Source: Chloroflexota bacterium
GTDB lineage: Bacteria > Chloroflexota > Dormibacteria > Dormibacterales > Dormibacteraceae
Direction of reading: 5' to 3'
DNA length: 15,924 bases
Assembly (NCBI GenBank): GCA_005879675.1
Contig: VBJE01000224.1
Location: 1-15,924 of the forward strand
Under the pieces are notes generated by a model, which was given only the letters and a program-made list of their open reading frames with translations, was not told where the DNA came from and made no database searches. The position numbers were made by a program, and so were the translations under genes. Positions 13,175 to 15,924 of the stretch are shown piece after piece; position 1 is the stretch's first letter, and each line of letters begins with the position of its first letter.

Positions 13175-13203
13175 AGGTTAGACGAACATTCGTTTGCAGT
13201 CAA
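13175..13203 (-). promoter_or_regulatory. mrfA promoter (TTGACT - 17 bp - TAACCT), leaderless
   Basis: Minus strand: -35 TTGACT (13198-13203, 5 of 6 to consensus), a spacer of exactly 17 bp, -10 TAACCT (13175-13180), then 8 nt to the ATG at 13166. Transcription should begin at or within two bases of the start codon. The -10 sits between the two LexA-like boxes and the spacer contains box 2. The -35 lies inside the first codons of the sigma gene. Confidence 0.6.
13183..13196. promoter_or_regulatory. LexA/SOS box 2 (Cheo-box type) in the mrfA promoter spacer
   Basis: CGAACATTCGTTTG fits CGAACRNRYGTTYG at every position but one. Its centre is 23 bp from that of box 1, about two helical turns. 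It lies within the 17-bp spacer between the mrfA -35 and -10, and its right end overlaps the TTG start of the divergent sigma gene, so it could control both directions. Confidence 0.6.
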
Positions 13204-13733
13204 TAGACGATCCGCTCGAGGTCAAGACGCAGGTCGAGGAGTACACGCCCGGCTCCGAGGCCGATTTCGAGCGCCTCTACCGCAACACGTACCGCCGCAT
13301 CCTCGGCACGCTGATCACCCTCGTGCGCGATCGAGCGGTGGCTGAAGACTGCACCCAGGAAACCTATGAGCGCGCGTTCCGGAGGTGGAAGGACTGGCGG
13401 CCCGAGTCTTCAGCCGAGGCGTGGCTGCACCGGATCGCGATCAACGTCGCGATCTCGGACCACCGTCACCAGCGGCTGCGCCAGGCGGGCGAGCTTGTGC
13501 GCCGGCTCGGCCGGCCCGCGCCGGGACCCGACCCGGCGGCTCTGGCCGAGCGCTCTGACCTGGTCCAAGCCTTGAAGAAGCTGCCGACGAAGCAGGCGGC
13601 CGCGCTGGTGCTGCGCCACTTCCACGGCTACAGCAACCGCGAGATCGCGGCCGCCCTGGCCATCCCCGAACAGACGGTCGCCTCGCGCCTGGCCGCGGCT
13701 CGCAAGCAGCTGCAGGCTGTGCTGGGGCGCTGA
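13194..13733 (+). CDS. ECF-type RNA polymerase sigma factor
   Basis: This 179-aa protein is of the two-domain sigma-70 (ECF) type. Region 2 spans about residues 20-95, with the -10 recognition helix around AEDCTQETYERAFRRW (50-65). Region 4 spans about 122-176, with LKKLPTKQAAALVLRHFHGY and the helix-turn-helix SNREIAAALAIPEQTVASRL (147-166). It would direct RNA polymerase to a small regulon under control of a partner anti-sigma. The start is TTG 13194, the only usual start codon upstream of region 2 in this frame. A GGAGG (13173-13177) sits 16 nt away, rather far, but 10 nt before an in-frame ATT (13188), so the true start is uncertain. The candidate anti-sigma gene follows 49 bp downstream. 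The start overlaps LexA-like box 2, so the gene could be SOS-responsive. Confidence 0.85.
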   Translation: MQSIDDPLEVKTQVEEYTPGSEADFERLYRNTYRRILGTLITLVRDRAVAEDCTQETYERAFRRWKDWRPESSAEAWLHRIAINVAISDHRHQRLRQAGELVRRLGRPAPGPDPAALAERSDLVQALKKLPTKQAAALVLRHFHGYSNREIAAALAIPEQTVASRLAAARKQLQAVLGR

Positions 13734-13782
13734 ACCCAGTAATGGTTGGAGCGGCCGAGCCCGGCGTTATGGGTTTTCACAG

Positions 13783-14340
13783 ATGAGCGATATCGAGCGC
13801 GAGCTGGAGTCCGAGCTGCACCGGATCCTCGATCCGGTCTCGGCCATGTCGACGATTCCTCTACGGCGCCAGCCCATGCGGCGAGGCGCCCTACGGACGG
13901 TGCTTGGCGGCGCAGGCGCGGCTCTGTCCCTGAAGCTCCTGTCCGGCGTGGCGGTGGCCGCCGCGGCGGTGACGGTCGCCGGGGCGGCGACCACGGGAAG
14001 CATCAACCCCGTCACCTGGGGCCAGCAGGTCAGCGAGCACGTGGCGGAGTGCAAGGCCAAGCTCGCCGACGGCCAGCACGGTATTGGCGATTGCGTCAGC
14101 TCGTTCGCGAATCAGCACGGCCAGGCCGTGGCGAGCGAGGCGCGGCACCACGGCCAGGGCAACGGCAACGGGAATGAAAACAGCAACGGCAGCGGGTCGT
14201 CGAACGCCCATGGCAACAACAGCAACGCCAACCCTCACGCCAAGGACAAGAAGAGCCAGAAGGACCCGGGCGCCTCAACCGACCAGGAACCGACGGATCC
14301 GCCGATCGAGTCGAGTGTGAACATCCCGCCGCAGCGCTAG
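13783..14340 (+). CDS. Single-pass membrane protein, candidate anti-sigma factor
   Basis: This 185-aa protein lies 49 bp downstream of the sigma factor gene. The N-terminal 35 or so residues are charged and helical (MSDIERELESELHRILDPVS), resembling short cytoplasmic anti-sigma segments. A basic patch (RRQPMRRG) is followed by one hydrophobic segment (about 42-70), predicting an N-in, C-out topology. The outer part has Cys90 and Cys104, which could form a disulfide or sense oxidation, then an extreme Asn/Gly/Ser/His-rich stretch (123-152) and a Pro/Asp/Glu-rich end. No zinc-binding ZAS motif (H-x3-C-x2-C) is present, so the anti-sigma role rests on gene order and topology, not on a recognised domain. 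ATG 13783 has no strong ribosome site. Confidence 0.7.
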   Translation: MSDIERELESELHRILDPVSAMSTIPLRRQPMRRGALRTVLGGAGAALSLKLLSGVAVAAAAVTVAGAATTGSINPVTWGQQVSEHVAECKAKLADGQHGIGDCVSSFANQHGQAVASEARHHGQGNGNGNENSNGSGSSNAHGNNSNANPHAKDKKSQKDPGASTDQEPTDPPIESSVNIPPQR

Positions 14341-14344
14341 CCGC

Positions 14345-14362
14345 GGGTTTCTTTTCGAACCC
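14345..14362 (+). terminator. Weak hairpin after the membrane protein gene
   Basis: GGGTT, an 8-nt loop, then AACCC, followed by TTCCTCTC. The stem is only 5 bp and the tail is not a pure T-run. It lies in the 65-bp gap between convergent genes and could act on either strand. A second inverted repeat (GGCCG/CGGCC, about 14379-14395) lies next to it. Confidence 0.25.
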
Positions 14363-14405
14363 TTCCTCTCGTGGGGCCGGGCCGCAAGGTTCGGCCTCTT
14401 CGTCC

Positions 14406-15797
14406 TTACCTTTTGATGCGCTGTCCTTCGGCCGTGTCGAGAACGGCGACACCCATAGCGGCGAGCTGATCCCGTAACTGGTCAGACCTCTCGAAGTCTT
14501 TGGCCTCCCGCGCTTGCTCGCGCTCGGCGAGCAACGCTGATGCGCCGTCGGGCAGCGACAGCTCTTTGCCTCCGCGGTGGAGGTCCAGGCCCAGGACTCG
14601 GTCCCACGCGGTGAGCAGGCCGGCTTTCGTGGCGGGTTCGACGCCCGACCGAACGAGCTCGGCGACCAGCGCCATCGCGCGCGGGGTGTCGAGGTCATCC
14701 GCGATCGCGGCGCGAAACCGTGAGTCCCACTCCTCTCGATCCGGCGTGTCCGCGCCCCGTTCCCCGCGCACCCAGTCGGCGACCCGCTCTCGCAGCTGTC
14801 GGACCGCGCGGTCGGCGCCGGCCAACCCCTCGCTGCTGAAGTTCAGCGGGGCGCGGTACTTCGCCTGCAGCGCGAGATACCGGAACGCGAGCGGGTCGAA
14901 TCCCTGCTCGCGCAGCTCGGTGACGCGAAAGAAGTTGCCCGCGGACTTCGCCATCCGCGAGCCCGAGAGCATCAGCAACCCGCCGTGCATCCAGACGCTG
15001 ACCACGCGGTGCCCGGTGACCGCCTCCGACTGCGCGATCTCGGCCTCGTGGTGCGGAAAAACGTTGTCCGCGCCGCCCGTATGGATGTCGAAACGATCGC
15101 CCAGGATCGCCATCGACATCGCCGAGCACTCGATGTGCCAACCGGGAAACCCCGGGCCCCATGGGCTATCCCACACCTGAAGGCGATTCTCGCCCGCGGC
15201 CTTCCACAGGGTGAAGTCGCCGGGGTGCCGTTTGCGCGGATCAGGTTCGCCGCGATGGCCGGCCATCAGCTTGCCGGGGGTGTTCCGCGAGAGCTTGCCG
15301 TAGGCCGGAAAGCTCGCGATGTCGTAATAGACGGTGCCGTCGACCACGTATGCGTGACCGCCCTGGATCAGCGCCTCGATCAGCTCCAGCATTCGCGGCA
15401 CGTAGTCGCTGGCGCGTGGGTAGTGCGCCGCCGGCCGGATGTTCACCAGACCGATGTCGTCGAGGAAGGCCTCCGTGTAGGCCGCGGCGATCTCCTCGGG
15501 TGACTTCTTTTCCAGCCGCGCGGAGACGAGCATCTTGTCCTCGCCCCGGTCGAATGTGTCGTCGGTGAGGTGACCGACGTCGGTGATGTTCATCACCTGC
15601 TCGGTCCGGTAGCCGAGGTACTCGAGGCTGCGGCGGAGAAGGTCTGGGAGCATGAACGTCCGCAGGTTGCCGACGTGCGCGTAGCGATAGACCGTCGGGC
15701 CGCATGAGTAGATCCTGACCACCCCTTGCTCGAGTGGGTGGAGCGGCTCCTTTCGCCGCGCGAGCGTGTCGTACAGGCGCACCGAGGGCAGGTTCAT
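14406..15797 (-). CDS. cysS: Cysteinyl-tRNA synthetase
   Basis: This class I aminoacyl-tRNA synthetase charges tRNA-Cys in the cytoplasm. At 463 aa it has the normal length. Visible elements: SCGPTVY with zinc ligand Cys32, the HIGH-like YAHVGN (39-44), WHIECSAM with Cys224, FPHHEAEIAQSE with His249 and Glu253 (remaining zinc ligands by comparison with E. coli CysS), and the KMSKS-like loop RMAKSAGN (281-288). The C-terminal helical region ends in AREAKDFERSDQLRDQLAAMGV, the tRNA-binding tail of true CysRS. This argues against MshC, the mycothiol ligase relative, which is shorter. The ATG 15797 overlaps the stop of the upstream gene as ATGA, so it is translated by coupling within an operon. 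Confidence 0.97.
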   Translation of the reverse strand: MNLPSVRLYDTLARRKEPLHPLEQGVVRIYSCGPTVYRYAHVGNLRTFMLPDLLRRSLEYLGYRTEQVMNITDVGHLTDDTFDRGEDKMLVSARLEKKSPEEIAAAYTEAFLDDIGLVNIRPAAHYPRASDYVPRMLELIEALIQGGHAYVVDGTVYYDIASFPAYGKLSRNTPGKLMAGHRGEPDPRKRHPGDFTLWKAAGENRLQVWDSPWGPGFPGWHIECSAMSMAILGDRFDIHTGGADNVFPHHEAEIAQSEAVTGHRVVSVWMHGGLLMLSGSRMAKSAGNFFRVTELREQGFDPLAFRYLALQAKYRAPLNFSSEGLAGADRAVRQLRERVADWVRGERGADTPDREEWDSRFRAAIADDLDTPRAMALVAELVRSGVEPATKAGLLTAWDRVLGLDLHRGGKELSLPDGASALLAEREQAREAKDFERSDQLRDQLAAMGVAVLDTAEGQRIKR

Positions 15798-15924
15798 GCC
15801 ATCTCTATCCTCATCGTTACGTGAAAGCGCTGCGCCTCGACGGACGTTCCGCGTCGCTCCAGGACATAAAAGGACGCGTGCTCGTCCACGACCTTGGGCC
15901 AGGCCTCCGGAAGGGCACCGTCCT
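15794..15924 (-). CDS. 3' end of an unidentified gene upstream of cysS (partial)
   Basis: Only the last 42 residues are in the window: they begin DGALPEAWPKVVDEH, continue with ASFYVLERRGTSVEAQRFHV and end TMRIEMA. The TGA (15794-15796) overlaps the cysS ATG as ATGA, showing the same operon. The fragment has alternating charged and hydrophobic residues typical of a soluble protein. It is too short to name; it does not look like the C-terminus of IspF, a common cysS neighbour. Confidence 0.6.
   Translation of the reverse strand, partial: DGALPEAWPKVVDEHASFYVLERRGTSVEAQRFHVTMRIEMA

Noticed and set aside
14160..14240. Tandem repeat or microsatellite
   Set aside because: The AAC/GGC-rich run simply encodes the Asn/Gly/Ser tail of the membrane protein; units are irregular.

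Overview
This is a GC-rich (about two thirds G+C by eye) bacterial chromosome segment, densely packed with short intergenic gaps, several overlapping genes, and TTG/GTG starts. Several genes lack a Shine-Dalgarno sequence but have a -10-like hexamer about 7-8 nt before the start codon, which suggests leaderless transcripts. The gene set and the Gram-positive-type LexA boxes suggest a soil-type Chloroflexota, Dormibacterota or Actinomycetota lineage. That placement is an inference; no marker in the window settles it. I saw no IS element, CRISPR array, tRNA or rRNA.

Layout. At 1-2280, the 3' end of a CDF-family metal exporter (+) runs tail-to-tail, with a 59-bp overlap, into a 566-aa protein (-) whose C-terminal half looks like a nucleoside phosphorylase. 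At 2351-3082 is a membrane-anchored or secreted protein with helical repeat motifs. At 3092-5666 (-) is an apparent operon of greA, a long-chain acyl-CoA synthetase and a small Cys-motif protein. Both greA (frameshift near the C-terminus) and the ligase (no ATG/GTG/TTG before its conserved N-terminus) carry sequence lesions. At 5698-6003 is a 101-aa hypothetical protein. At 5996-9451 (-) are three overlapping Tad-type pseudopilin-like genes (two TadE-like, one large TadG-like), preceded by a 341-bp gene-free region rich in dyad symmetry.

At 9793-13166 (-) is an mrfA/mrfB (yprA/yprB) pair: a DEXH helicase with a C-terminal Cys cluster plus a DEDD-type exonuclease, known in Bacillus subtilis as a mitomycin-damage repair pathway. 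Divergent from it, at 13194-14340 (+), are an ECF-type sigma factor and a single-pass membrane protein that is a plausible anti-sigma factor. At 14406-15924 (-) are cysS and the 3' end of a translationally coupled upstream gene.

The most notable observation is the 13160-13203 mrfA/sigma intergenic region. Two LexA/Cheo-type SOS boxes, each with one mismatch to the 14-bp consensus, are arranged around a recognisable mrfA promoter. One box fills the 17-bp spacer between TTGACT and TAACCT; the other covers the predicted transcription and translation start. This predicts direct SOS control of the MrfAB repair system and perhaps of the divergent sigma factor.
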